64,000 nucleotides of DNA, taken from Sphingobacterium bovisgrunnientis (GTDB lineage: Bacteria > Bacteroidota > Bacteroidia > Sphingobacteriales > Sphingobacteriaceae). The stretch is from the NCBI RefSeq assembly GCF_009829085.1, contig NZ_WUQY01000008.1, positions 49,759 through 113,758 on the forward strand, given 5' to 3'. Below the pieces are notes generated by a model. The model saw only the letters and a list, made by a program, of their open reading frames with translations. It was not told the DNA's origin and searched no databases. Below, in pieces: positions 9,274 to 17,841 of this stretch; position 1 is the stretch's first letter; each line of letters starts with the position of its first letter. Position numbers and translations under genes: made by a program.

Positions 9274-9933
9274 TTGGATTTAATATATTCTTTGATAGAT
9301 TTTGTTCTTCACATTGATGATCATTTGATTCAGATTGTGAATGATTATAAATATTGGACTTACCTTATTTTGTTTCTGATCATTTTCGTGGAAACTGGGG
9401 TAGTCGTTATGCCCTTTCTGCCAGGTGACTCGTTGTTGTTTGCTGCAGGAATGTTGGCAGCTCAACCAAATGAATTGAATGTTTGGTTGTTAATTGGCTT
9501 ATTGCTTATTGCGGCTATTGCGGGAGATTCGCTTAATTATTCGATTGGAAAGAACTTTGGTATGCGTATTACGAAGTTTAAGCTATTTGGTAAACAAATG
9601 GTTACCGATGCGCAAATTGAAAAAACACATTCTTTTTATGAGAAATACGGTAGCAAAACTATTGTTATCGCTCGTTTTGTTCCAATTGTACGTACGTTAG
9701 CTCCTTTTGTTGGTGGTATTGGCCGTATGAATTATGGTACATTCATTACCTATAACGTAGTGGGTGCGATTCTTTGGGTTGTTGGACTTACATTAGCGGG
9801 TTATTTTTTAGGTAATATCCCATTTATACGTGATAACTTCTCACAAGTCGTATTAGCAATTATTGTGCTGTCCGTACTGCCGATTGTGTATGAAGTCATA
9901 AAAGAGAAATTTTTTAATAAGAAGGAAGCCTAA
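9274..9933 (+). CDS. DedA family membrane protein (first of tandem pair)
   Basis: 219 residues, 5-6 hydrophobic segments, with the DedA/SNARE-associated signature ARFVPIVRTLAPFVGGI and an acidic/proline re-entrant region VFVETG-type (IIFVETGVVVMPFLPGDS). DedA proteins are inner-membrane lipid carriers or transporters; some flip undecaprenyl phosphate or phosphatidylethanolamine. The start is TTG at 9274: it aligns exactly with the ATG start of the paralogue downstream, and the next in-frame ATG is deep inside the conserved region. It follows dnaN by 13 nt. A terminator overlaps its stop codon. Confidence 0.88.
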   Translation: MDLIYSLIDFVLHIDDHLIQIVNDYKYWTYLILFLIIFVETGVVVMPFLPGDSLLFAAGMLAAQPNELNVWLLIGLLLIAAIAGDSLNYSIGKNFGMRITKFKLFGKQMVTDAQIEKTHSFYEKYGSKTIVIARFVPIVRTLAPFVGGIGRMNYGTFITYNVVGAILWVVGLTLAGYFLGNIPFIRDNFSQVVLAIIVLSVLPIVYEVIKEKFFNKKEA

Positions 9934-9948
9934 TAGCTTCCTTTTTTG
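9922..9948 (+). terminator. Terminator between the two DedA genes
   Basis: Arms AAGGAAGC (9922-9929) and GCTTCCTT (9936-9943) with the first gene's stop codon in the loop, then a T-run. It should end the dnaN-dedA transcript before the second copy. Confidence 0.8.
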
Positions 9949-9960
9949 TTTTATTACACT

Positions 9961-10602
9961 ATGGAAATTATCAACAGCTTACTCGATTTTATACTTCATA
10001 TTGATGTGCATTTGGTAAGTATTGTGAATGATTACCAATATTGGACATACTTAATATTGTTCTTGATCATCTTTGCTGAGACTGGTTTGGTTGTGACACC
10101 CTTTCTACCTGGCGATTCTGTGTTATTTGCGATGGGCGCATTACTAGCAAAACCAGAAACGGATTTGCATATAATGATCATGTTGCTGTTGTTAATAGCT
10201 GCGGCTATTATTGGTGATTTTGTGAATTATGAAATCGGTAAGCACTTTGGCGGTCGTGTATTCAAAGAGAATGCTAAAGTATTCAAACCATCCTATTTAG
10301 AAAAGACGCATAACTTCTATGCTAAGCATGGTAGCAAAACGATTATCTATGCACGATTTGTACCAATAGTAAGAACATTCGCTCCTTTTGTAGCTGGTAT
10401 CAGTAAAATGAGTTATAGTCATTTTGGCAAATACAATATTATCGGAGGAGTTATTTGGGTTTCATTATTCCTTTTCGCTGGCTATTTCTTTGGCCAAATT
10501 CAGTTTATTCAGAAGAATTTTTCAATAGTCGTATTAGCTATAATTGGAATTTCTTTAGTGCCACCAATTGTGGAATATTTTAGAGCTAGAAACTCCAAAT
10601 AA
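9961..10602 (+). CDS. DedA family membrane protein (second of tandem pair)
   Basis: 213 residues from the ATG at 9961; an upstream TTG at 9946 lies in the preceding terminator's T-run and would add only five residues absent from the paralogue. It is clearly homologous to the preceding gene (NDYQYWTYLILFLIIFAETGLVV; ARFVPIVRTFAPFVAGI) and carries the same proline/arginine signature. The two probably arose by local duplication. Differences cluster in the hydrophilic loop near 95-115. Predicted inner-membrane lipid transporter; substrate unknown. Confidence 0.88.
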   Translation: MEIINSLLDFILHIDVHLVSIVNDYQYWTYLILFLIIFAETGLVVTPFLPGDSVLFAMGALLAKPETDLHIMIMLLLLIAAAIIGDFVNYEIGKHFGGRVFKENAKVFKPSYLEKTHNFYAKHGSKTIIYARFVPIVRTFAPFVAGISKMSYSHFGKYNIIGGVIWVSLFLFAGYFFGQIQFIQKNFSIVVLAIIGISLVPPIVEYFRARNSK

Positions 10603-10642
10603 AGCCTATTCGTAAATTATTTACTTTTAGTCATAGATTTCC

Positions 10643-10650
10643 TACCTTTG
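10643..10650 (+). promoter_or_regulatory. -7 box abutting the yicC start
   Basis: TACCTTTG is a perfect TAnnTTTG -7 element and ends only 3 nt before the yicC ATG, so the transcript should begin at or next to the start codon. Confidence 0.7.
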
Positions 10651-10653
10651 CAT

Positions 10654-11529
10654 ATGATAAAATCAATGACTGGCTATGGTGTTGGCACGCAAGAGAATGC
10701 GAAGGTCAAATACACTGTCGAAATAAAATCACTTAATTCTAAATTTTTGGAGCTAAGTATACGTCTTCCCAAAGTCGTATCCGATAAAGAATTGACGCTT
10801 CGTGGCGAATGCAGTAAGCTTATCGAGCGTGGCAAAGTCAATGTTATGATTTCATCAGAATACACCGATCAAACAGCAAAAGCGTCCTCGATCAATGCGG
10901 AATTACTCAAGAAGTATTACAATCAATTAAAAGATATTGCTTCGGAAGTAGGTGAAGAAACAGCTTCCCTATTTAGCTTGGCTTTGAATATGCCAGAGGT
11001 AATTTCGACGAATGATGATGAAGTCGATGAAGAAGAAGGCAAAGTGTTGCTGGATGCCTTTTATAATGCTGTAGCGAAATTCAATGCATTTCGTGCAGAC
11101 GAAGGCAAAGTTTTGAAAGGTGATTTAGAAAAACGTGTGCACCTAATCTTGGCTTATATGGCGGAGGTAGAATCTGTAGAAGGTGATCGTATTCCTTTGA
11201 TTCGCGAACGCCTAAATCAATATATGGAAGATGCTGTAGGTAAAGAGAATATTGATAAGAATAGATTCGAACAAGAGATTGTTTTTTATATCGATAAATT
11301 GGATATCACTGAAGAAAAAGTAAGGTTAAAAAGCCATTGTAATTACTTTATCAAGGCGTTGAATTCGGAAGATTCTAATGGTAAAAAATTAGGTTTCATT
11401 TCGCAAGAGATGGGTCGTGAGATTAATACATTGGGATCCAAAGCAAATAATGCGGACATACAGCAAATCGTCGTTCGTATGAAAGAAGAATTAGAAAAAA
11501 TCAAAGAACAACTACTAAACGTACTATAA
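10654..11529 (+). CDS. yicC: YicC/YloC family endoribonuclease
   Basis: 291 residues from the ATG at 10654 (MIKSMTGYG, the family's diagnostic N-terminus; a TTG two codons upstream belongs to the promoter box). The C-terminal DUF1732 part ends with LGFISQEMGREINTLGSKAN and a coiled-coil like tail. E. coli YicC and Bacillus YloC are endoribonucleases that act on small RNAs and RNA ends. It is followed closely by gmk (5 nt) and nadD (1-nt overlap), so the three are one operon with a probably leaderless mRNA. Confidence 0.93.
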   Translation: MIKSMTGYGVGTQENAKVKYTVEIKSLNSKFLELSIRLPKVVSDKELTLRGECSKLIERGKVNVMISSEYTDQTAKASSINAELLKKYYNQLKDIASEVGEETASLFSLALNMPEVISTNDDEVDEEEGKVLLDAFYNAVAKFNAFRADEGKVLKGDLEKRVHLILAYMAEVESVEGDRIPLIRERLNQYMEDAVGKENIDKNRFEQEIVFYIDKLDITEEKVRLKSHCNYFIKALNSEDSNGKKLGFISQEMGREINTLGSKANNADIQQIVVRMKEELEKIKEQLLNVL

Positions 11530-11534
11530 GAAAC

Positions 11535-12104
11535 ATGAGCGGAAAGCTAATCATCTTTTCGGCTCCTTCTGGGGCTGGTAAAACAACTATTGTAAGACAT
11601 TTGCTAAGTAAGTATAGTGACAAGTTTGAGTTCTCTATTTCAGCCAGTACGCGTGCTCCTCGTGGTGAGGAAGTAGATGGTAAAGATTATTACTTCATAT
11701 CTCAAGAAGAGTTTCTACACAAAGTAGCTAAGCAAGAGTTCATCGAATTTGAAGAGGTTTATGCAGGTACATATTATGGCACATTGCGTTCGGAAGTAGA
11801 ACGTATTTGGGCTTTAGGCAAGCACGTAATCTTTGATATCGATGTGGTTGGAGGTTTGCGCCTTCGTTCTAAATTTCCAGAACAAGCCCTGGCTATTTTT
11901 GTAAATCCACCCTCTTTGGAAGTTTTGAAAGAGCGTTTAGCGGGTAGAGGTACGGATTCGGAAGAGAAGCTGCAAGAACGCTATGCGAAGGCTGAACATG
12001 AATTAAGCTTCGCTTATAAATTTGATGTTATATTAAACAATTTTGAGCTAGAAGAAGCTAAAGCTGAGGCTGAAAAATTGGTGTTAGATTTTCTATTAAA
12101 ATAA
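11535..12104 (+). CDS. gmk: Guanylate kinase
   Basis: Converts GMP and ATP to GDP and ADP, essential for guanine nucleotide supply. 189 residues, family length. P-loop SAPSGAGKTTIVRHL near residue 8, the GMP-binding STRAPRGEEVDGKDYYFIS segment, and the LID region ERLAGRGTDSEEKLQERYAKA. Its stop overlaps the nadD start (TAATG), giving translational coupling. Second gene of the yicC-gmk-nadD operon, a common Bacteroidota arrangement. Confidence 0.97.
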   Translation: MSGKLIIFSAPSGAGKTTIVRHLLSKYSDKFEFSISASTRAPRGEEVDGKDYYFISQEEFLHKVAKQEFIEFEEVYAGTYYGTLRSEVERIWALGKHVIFDIDVVGGLRLRSKFPEQALAIFVNPPSLEVLKERLAGRGTDSEEKLQERYAKAEHELSFAYKFDVILNNFELEEAKAEAEKLVLDFLLK

Positions 12105-12685
12105 TGGCAAATAAGAAAATTGGTTTATTTTTTGGCTCGTTTAATCCTATTCATATAGGGCACTTAATCATTGCCAATTATATGGCTAATTTTACCGAAC
12201 TCGATGAAGTTTGGTTTGTAGTATCCCCTCAAAATCCTTTCAAAGAGAAGAAGTCTTTGGGAAATATGTACGATAGGCTCGAGATGGTCAATTTGGCTAT
12301 TGAAGGTTTAGAAAAACTACGTGCAAGCAATATTGAGTTCAACTTACCCCAACCATCTTACACTATCGATACGCTGGTTTATTTGCAAGAGAAATATCCG
12401 AATAAGGATTTTGTCTTGATAATGGGAGAAGATAATCTAGCAGGTTTGCTAAAATGGAAAAATGCAGATATTATACTTCGTGATTACCGCATCATCGTGT
12501 ATCCTAGACCTGGATATGATGGTGGAGACTTAAAAAATCATCCTTCGGTGACATTGACAGATACACCTGTGATGGAATTATCTTCCACATTCGTTCGCAA
12601 AGCGATTAAAGAAAATAAAAATATTAAGTTTTTAACACCAGATAAGGTGGTAGAATTTATCGACAAAAAGGGATTATATTTATAA
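12104..12685 (+). CDS. nadD: Nicotinate-nucleotide adenylyltransferase
   Basis: Adenylates nicotinic acid mononucleotide in NAD synthesis. 193 residues with the nucleotidyltransferase start GLFFGSFNPIHIGHLIIAN, including the HxGH motif, and the late SSTFVRKAI (ISSTxxR family motif). Start and gmk stop share one base. The gene ends at a strong bidirectional hairpin shared with the convergent kdu operon. Confidence 0.96.
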   Translation: MANKKIGLFFGSFNPIHIGHLIIANYMANFTELDEVWFVVSPQNPFKEKKSLGNMYDRLEMVNLAIEGLEKLRASNIEFNLPQPSYTIDTLVYLQEKYPNKDFVLIMGEDNLAGLLKWKNADIILRDYRIIVYPRPGYDGGDLKNHPSVTLTDTPVMELSSTFVRKAIKENKNIKFLTPDKVVEFIDKKGLYL

Positions 12686-12720
12686 AACAAAAGACTTAGC
12701 TTCGGCTAAGTCTTTTGTTT
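12685..12720. terminator. Bidirectional terminator between nadD and kduD
   Basis: Perfect 16-bp arms (12685-12700 and 12705-12720) closed by a TTCG tetraloop on a C-G pair, an exceptionally stable hairpin, with A-run on one side and T-run on the other. Confidence 0.95.
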
Positions 12721-13489
12721 ATCTGCCCATCCAGCCACCATCGACGGTCAGAATCGTGCCGTGTACATAGTCTGAAGCTTTGGAAGCTAAGAATACAGCT
12801 GGCCCTTTGAAGTCCTCGGGTTCTCCCCATCGACCTGCCGGAATACGACCTAAAATCGACGCTGAGCGTTCAGGGTCATCACGTAAAGCTTCTGTATTAT
12901 CTGTTGCAATATAACCTGGTGCAATGGCATTGACATTAACACCTTTGGATGCCCATTCGTTGGCAAATGCTTTGGTCAATGAACCAATAGCGCCTTTAGA
13001 CGCTGCGTAACCAGGAACTGTGATACCGCCTTGGAATGTTAACAATGAAGCTGTAAAAACAATTTTTCCATTTCCACGTGAAATCATGTCTCTTCCAATT
13101 TCGCGCGTCAAAATGAATTGTGCATTTTGATTGATTTCTATGATTTCATCCCAATATTCGTCTGGATGTTCAGCCGCAGGTTTGCGTAAAATATTTCCAG
13201 CGTTGTTGAATAATATGTCAATCACAGGATGATGTTTTTTTACTTGTGCTATAAAGGCGTATAAAGAATCTCTTTTTGAAAAATCACATTGATACGCATA
13301 GAATTTGCGACCTAAACCTTCAATGGATTTCTGTACAACAGAACCCTCAAGTTCTAAGGTTGCCGAAACACCAATAATATCTGCGCCAGCTTCCGCTAAA
13401 GCTTCTGCTAAAGCTTTTCCGATTCCTCTTTTGCATCCAGTCACGATCGCGACTTTTCCGCTAAGGTCAAAAGAATTTATAATAGACAT
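12719..13489 (-). CDS. kduD: 2-deoxy-D-gluconate 3-dehydrogenase / 5-keto-4-deoxyuronate pathway reductase KduD
   Basis: Short-chain dehydrogenase of 256 residues that interconverts 2,5-diketo-3-deoxygluconate and 2-keto-3-deoxygluconate in pectin and glycosaminoglycan uronate breakdown. Cofactor motif TGCKRGIGKA (about 18-27), NNAG, and the catalytic YAASK. The start MSIINSFDLSGKVAIVTG and the end VHGTILTVDGGWMGR match KduD rather than generic reductases. It is last in a kduI-DUF4861-kduD operon, 2 nt after the DUF4861 gene, and its stop codon lies in the terminator stem. Confidence 0.92.
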   Translation of the reverse strand: MSIINSFDLSGKVAIVTGCKRGIGKALAEALAEAGADIIGVSATLELEGSVVQKSIEGLGRKFYAYQCDFSKRDSLYAFIAQVKKHHPVIDILFNNAGNILRKPAAEHPDEYWDEIIEINQNAQFILTREIGRDMISRGNGKIVFTASLLTFQGGITVPGYAASKGAIGSLTKAFANEWASKGVNVNAIAPGYIATDNTEALRDDPERSASILGRIPAGRWGEPEDFKGPAVFLASKASDYVHGTILTVDGGWMGR

Positions 13490-13491
13490 GA

Positions 13492-14613
13492 TTATTTCAA
13501 TTTTACTTTTAAGGGTTTACGAATTTGTTCAGCATAATCTTCCACCGCATCTTCCCATTGATCAAAAGAAGTAATTTTTCCGGCTTTATCCCAAGCAGCA
13601 CCATTGTAATAAACAAAAGGTTTGTTATTGGTAATTTCTGTTTTCACTAAAAATTGCTTTTCATGCGAATCGATATATTGTGCTTTTTGATTGGTAAGAA
13701 TTAAAGCCGTTCCGGTACGACCTGCATTATTAATGTTAGGTTCCCAGTACACCAAAGTTTTATCTTCTTTATCAAATTCTACCTCTGGCTTGCTTTCATT
13801 TCTTTTTGCTAAACCGACTACAACTGGAGTTTTGTTTGCTTGTTTGTTATTGAAATCGATGACAATTTTATTAAAATTCTGCCCCGCATCAATGCTTATT
13901 GTTTTGCTAAAAGAAATTTCTTGACCTTCGATAGTTTGCGGTTCAAAGCCAAGCTTAAATGTTGTGCGTAATGGACCGTTATCCAATATTTGGTGCGTTC
14001 TATAATGCTTCGTAAACTGAATCGTATTGTTGTGGTATAATGCAATGTCTCCCGCACCTAAAGTCTGCCCTACAGAATAATAATCTAATCCCTCACCGTG
14101 GTCTTTGTGGTAATCATCTCCTTTATACCATCTGTTGATCACTAAATTTTCAGTGCGCTTTGCCCAATAATCCATTCCTTGTGCATCTTCTGAAGTACCT
14201 TCCAGTGCTTTGCCGTACATGCGAAAAGCCACGACATCATTTTCCCAAGCGTAATCATCTTTTCGTTCAGGAACATAGCGCGCATAAGTTTTAGATGCAA
14301 ATGCTGGCGCTTTATCTTTTGAGACAATCAGATCAAGCTTTCCTTCGGAAGAAATAGGGATTTGAATAAGCACATTCTGCGCTTTATTTGTTCCCAATTT
14401 CTCCAATTGATGCAAATAGATCTTTCCGGATGATTTGTCCTTAACAGTGAATACCGTATCTACGCCAAAATGTTTACTGAATTTGGAGAATGGAATACTT
14501 ATCAATTCTACTCTGTTTTCATCCGAAGGATTAGATATGACAATCTTCTTTTGGGCAACAGCAGAACCGACAAGTGCAGTCGAAAATGCGATATAACAAA
14601 TTAACTTTTTCAT
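13492..14613 (-). CDS. DUF4861 family exported protein of the kdu operon
   Basis: 373 residues from the ATG at 14613. Signal peptide MKKLICYIAFSTALVGSAVA precedes QKKIVISNPSDENRVE. The body has WENDVVAFRMYGKAL and a DYHKDHGEGLDYYSVG segment that I recognise as typical of DUF4861 proteins in polysaccharide-utilisation loci for uronate polymers. A longer reading frame to 14682 lies inside kduI and would hide the signal peptide, so it is rejected. Its start overlaps the kduI stop (TAATG). The enzyme activity is unknown to me; a periplasmic sugar-acid or unsaturated uronyl enzyme is a guess from context. Confidence 0.85.
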   Translation of the reverse strand: MKKLICYIAFSTALVGSAVAQKKIVISNPSDENRVELISIPFSKFSKHFGVDTVFTVKDKSSGKIYLHQLEKLGTNKAQNVLIQIPISSEGKLDLIVSKDKAPAFASKTYARYVPERKDDYAWENDVVAFRMYGKALEGTSEDAQGMDYWAKRTENLVINRWYKGDDYHKDHGEGLDYYSVGQTLGAGDIALYHNNTIQFTKHYRTHQILDNGPLRTTFKLGFEPQTIEGQEISFSKTISIDAGQNFNKIVIDFNNKQANKTPVVVGLAKRNESKPEVEFDKEDKTLVYWEPNINNAGRTGTALILTNQKAQYIDSHEKQFLVKTEITNNKPFVYYNGAAWDKAGKITSFDQWEDAVEDYAEQIRKPLKVKLK

Positions 14614-15452
14614 TATTTCAAGTCTGTAATTGCAGATTTGTCCATGTCGTCGTAATCCATATTTTCGCCAGCCATACCCCAAATAAAGGTATAATTACTT
14701 GTACCAGCACCTGAGTGAATAGACCATGGTGGCGAGATTACTGCTTGCTCGTTATGCATCCAAATGTGGCGTGTTTCATCCACAGGGCCCATAAAATGTG
14801 AAACAGCCTGCCCTTCTGGTACTTCAAAATAGAAATACACTTCCATGCGGCGATCATGTGTATGCGAAGGCATCGTATTCCACACAGAACCAGTTTTCAA
14901 TTCTGTCATACCCATTTGCAACTGACAAGTTTGTATCACAGTATGCAACAGCATTTGGTTAATTGTACGGTGATTGGCAGTTTCTAATGTGCCTAATTCT
15001 AATTTGTTCGCTTCTGCTTTTGTTACTTTTTTTGTGGGATAATTGTGGTGCGCTGGAGTCGAGTTTAGATAAAACTTTGCGGGTGATTGTGAATTTTCGC
15101 TGCTAAAAAAAACTTCTTTAGCGCCTTTTCCTATGTAAAGGGCTTCTTTGTTTTTCAATTCATAAACTTCTCCATCTACCTCCACCTGACCACTACCGCC
15201 TACATTTATAATTCCTAATTCACGTCTAGATAAGAAATAAGGCTCTTTTAAAAGCGGTTCTATGGTTTCTAATTTTACTTTTTTATTTACAGGAAAAGCT
15301 CCTCCCGCCATATAACGGTCATAGTGGGTATACACAAAATGAATGTCATCTTCGGTAAATAATTTTTCAATTAGAAAATTATCGCGAAGTCCTTTTGTGT
15401 CCAAATTTTTATACTCATTAGGACCAATAGCATATCTAGATTCGAATGTCAT
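14613..15452 (-). CDS. kduI: 5-dehydro-4-deoxy-D-glucuronate isomerase
   Basis: Cupin isomerase of 279 residues that turns 5-keto-4-deoxyuronate, released from unsaturated uronides by polysaccharide lyases and glycuronyl hydrolases, into 2,5-diketo-3-deoxygluconate, the KduD substrate. The metal site motif HTHDRRMEVYFYFE, with the later WSIHSGAGTSNYTFIWGMAGEN, is characteristic. First gene of a three-gene operon whose members overlap or nearly touch. No polysaccharide lyase, glycoside hydrolase or KDG kinase is in the window. Confidence 0.96.
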   Translation of the reverse strand: MTFESRYAIGPNEYKNLDTKGLRDNFLIEKLFTEDDIHFVYTHYDRYMAGGAFPVNKKVKLETIEPLLKEPYFLSRRELGIINVGGSGQVEVDGEVYELKNKEALYIGKGAKEVFFSSENSQSPAKFYLNSTPAHHNYPTKKVTKAEANKLELGTLETANHRTINQMLLHTVIQTCQLQMGMTELKTGSVWNTMPSHTHDRRMEVYFYFEVPEGQAVSHFMGPVDETRHIWMHNEQAVISPPWSIHSGAGTSNYTFIWGMAGENMDYDDMDKSAITDLK

Positions 15453-15629
15453 ACTAATTATTTTTTAATCTTGGTTATTACTTTAAAATTAGACCTTTAC
15501 TTTGAAGAAAACCAATACCATTTCTAAATCCAGCATTTGCAACGATTTCGTAACAGATTTGTGACAAATAAGTGTTCGTTTGTGTTGTTCTTTTAATAAG
15601 ATAATTCAAAAACACTAAAACAAACAACT

Positions 15630-15818
15630 ATGGATAAGTTAGATTTAAAAGGAAAGTGGAATGAATGGAAAGGTAAAGTAAAGCAAGAATATGCTGAACT
15701 TACAGATGATGACTTGAAATACGAAGAAGGTAAGGACGATGAATTATTGGGTCGCCTTCAACAAAAATTAGGTAAAGCTCGTGAAGAAGTCGTAGACTGG
15801 TTAAAAGTTTTAGGTTAA
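15630..15818 (+). CDS. CsbD-like small stress protein
   Basis: 62 residues, highly charged, with the CsbD signature in the order [24 protein letters not shown] and ...[14 protein letters not shown]. CsbD proteins are small, soluble and induced by general stress in several phyla; molecular role unknown. It stands alone on the plus strand between the kdu operon and the SusCD genes, and shares a convergent terminator with susD. The family call is good; the function is not known. Confidence 0.88.
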   Translation: MDKLDLKGKWNEWKGKVKQEYAELTDDDLKYEEGKDDELLGRLQQKLGKAREEVVDWLKVLG

Positions 15819-15830
15819 TTTACGAATATC

Positions 15831-15867
15831 AATAATAACCCCCTCCAAAATGGAGGGGGTTATTATT
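15831..15867. terminator. Bidirectional terminator between csbD and susD
   Basis: Perfect 17-bp arms (15831-15847 and 15851-15867) around AAA, with a GC-rich CCCCCTCC core; serves the convergent csbD and susD transcripts. Confidence 0.93.
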
Positions 15868-17771
15868 TACTGTGTATATCCAGGATTTTGTTTTAATAAA
15901 TTATTCTTGTTTAATTCATCTCTGTGCAAAGGCCTGAAATATAAATTATTGTTCCAAGATCTATTCTCTTGTGAGTTGTCAACTACAGGAGTATACGTAT
16001 AATCATATACAGTAGGGTCATGACGATAAGGTGCAGTCATCGTTTTACCTGGCTTGAATTTTCCAGTTACCTTGATATATGTCACTTTACGACCAACTGT
16101 CTCTGCTGCTATTAACCACCTGCGCACATCGTGATAACGCTGCTCCTCGTAAGCCATCTCAATTCTACGTTCGTGTCTATAGATCTGTCTTAATTGATTT
16201 TGATCTGTTGTCGTAATCGCAGGCATACCCGCTCTGAATCTTATTTTATTTAACCAATCTCTAGCTACAGTAGTTTCGCCTAATTCAATACTAGCTTCTA
16301 CATAATTTAATACCGCTTCTGTATACCTAAAGAAAGGCCAAGGAACTAGTTGGAAATTATTAGCGTCGACAATATTTGGATCTGGGTCTATAAACTTATG
16401 GTAATAATATCCTGTCCAGCTACCATTCCAACTTTCAATACTACCTCCTCTTGTATCAATACCGGGAATGGTTTTCACTGTACCTCCTTCAAGAATGTCA
16501 TAAGTTCCAGTTTGGATTTGATTAGCAGGGTCAATATTTCCAGAAACTTTATCTCTTGGTTTCCATCCAGCTCCATCGTATAAAATGGTTGCATATAAAC
16601 GCGGATCTCTATTTTGATAAGGATTTGCTTTGTGCGTAGCATTATCCCAGCTAAATGGTGTACCGTCTATCATTTCATAATCATCCACCAATAAACCTAT
16701 AGGCGTATTTCCTGCCCAATTTTTATAACCATTAGGTCCGTTATGAAGGCCATGGGTATAATTTGCATCAGCAATAAAGTATTTCGCGTATATTAATTCC
16801 GAAGCAGCAGCTGGGTCTATGCCAGGAGCTTTACTTCCGCCCGCCATTGCTATACTTTTGTAATTATTCTGTCCTTCTGTTGGGCTTACAGGAGCAATTA
16901 AATCCAATTTATAACCTAAAGATGCATCCATTACAGCCTTAGCAGCGGTTTGAGCCGCTCTATAACGCTCTTGTTGATTACCAGATGTATAAGCTAATAT
17001 TGGCATCATGTCATCACCAATTGTACTTACTTTTGCTTTTAATTTAGTTGAAACATGTTGATCACTAGCTGCGTATAATAATACTCGAGACTTCAAGGCT
17101 AGAGCCGCTAATGCCGTAGCACGACCTTTATCCATACTTTTTCCGTTCAAGAATCGATATGCTTCTTCACAGTCTTTAATAATAAAATTCACACATTCTT
17201 CATATGTATTTCTTGCCAAATTCATATCGTCTGTAATGGTATACACTTTATCAACTAGTGGCACACCGCCATAATAGCGTAATAGTTGCTGATAGTAATA
17301 TGCTCTCAAAAAGTGTACTTGACCAAGCATTTTTTCTTTTAAATCTTGATCTGTGATTTTGTTATCTGCACTGTTTAGTTGTTGAATAGCTACATTACAA
17401 AATCTGATGTATATATACATTCTTCCCCATGCCCAAGTGCCGTGTACCCATCCAAGTGAAGTAGGATTCGAGGCTCCACTATTAACTATATCAATTCCTC
17501 GCCCTGGATGTGTAAACATTGCTTCATCGGAGACTGAAGCTAACATTTGTTCGCTAAACCCTCCTTGTTCAAATCCATTATAAATATCATTTATATAGGC
17601 TTGAGCAGTGAGTGCATCATTCCATACTATATCCGCCACCAATTGGTTTGGTGGAGTTACATTCATAAAATCAGTATTGCACGATTGCAGTGCTAAAACT
17701 GTTGCTGTCGCAACAAACAGTTTTCTTGTATATATAGCTGATTTGGAGTTAATAGATGATTGTATTTTCAT
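15867..17771 (-). CDS. SusD/RagB family nutrient-binding outer-membrane lipoprotein (pair 1)
   Basis: 634 residues from the ATG at 17771, which has AGGAGG 9 nt upstream (minus strand of 17781-17786); an earlier ATG at 17816 would add 15 residues. Lipobox LALQSC, then NTDFMNVTPPNQ. The SusD N-terminal domain has LRAYYYQQLLRYYGGVPLVD, and the RagB/SusD C-terminal part has RHERRIEMAYEEQRYHDVRRW. The product caps the SusC channel as a substrate-binding lid at the cell surface. The substrate is unknown; the nearby kdu operon hints at a uronate glycan. Confidence 0.95.
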   Translation of the reverse strand: MKIQSSINSKSAIYTRKLFVATATVLALQSCNTDFMNVTPPNQLVADIVWNDALTAQAYINDIYNGFEQGGFSEQMLASVSDEAMFTHPGRGIDIVNSGASNPTSLGWVHGTWAWGRMYIYIRFCNVAIQQLNSADNKITDQDLKEKMLGQVHFLRAYYYQQLLRYYGGVPLVDKVYTITDDMNLARNTYEECVNFIIKDCEEAYRFLNGKSMDKGRATALAALALKSRVLLYAASDQHVSTKLKAKVSTIGDDMMPILAYTSGNQQERYRAAQTAAKAVMDASLGYKLDLIAPVSPTEGQNNYKSIAMAGGSKAPGIDPAAASELIYAKYFIADANYTHGLHNGPNGYKNWAGNTPIGLLVDDYEMIDGTPFSWDNATHKANPYQNRDPRLYATILYDGAGWKPRDKVSGNIDPANQIQTGTYDILEGGTVKTIPGIDTRGGSIESWNGSWTGYYYHKFIDPDPNIVDANNFQLVPWPFFRYTEAVLNYVEASIELGETTVARDWLNKIRFRAGMPAITTTDQNQLRQIYRHERRIEMAYEEQRYHDVRRWLIAAETVGRKVTYIKVTGKFKPGKTMTAPYRHDPTVYDYTYTPVVDNSQENRSWNNNLYFRPLHRDELNKNNLLKQNPGYTQ

Positions 17772-17780
17772 CAATTTTAA

Positions 17781-17786
17781 CCTCCT
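17781..17786 (-). promoter_or_regulatory. Shine-Dalgarno sequence that decides the susD start
   Basis: AGGAGG on the minus strand, 9 nt before the ATG at 17771. Such a strong site is rare in Bacteroidota and favours 17771 over the ATG at 17816. Confidence 0.6.
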
Positions 17787-17841
17787 AAATATTTCGCTTA
17801 AATTTGTGTTTTTCATCTTTAATAAATTTATAGGTTAACTA

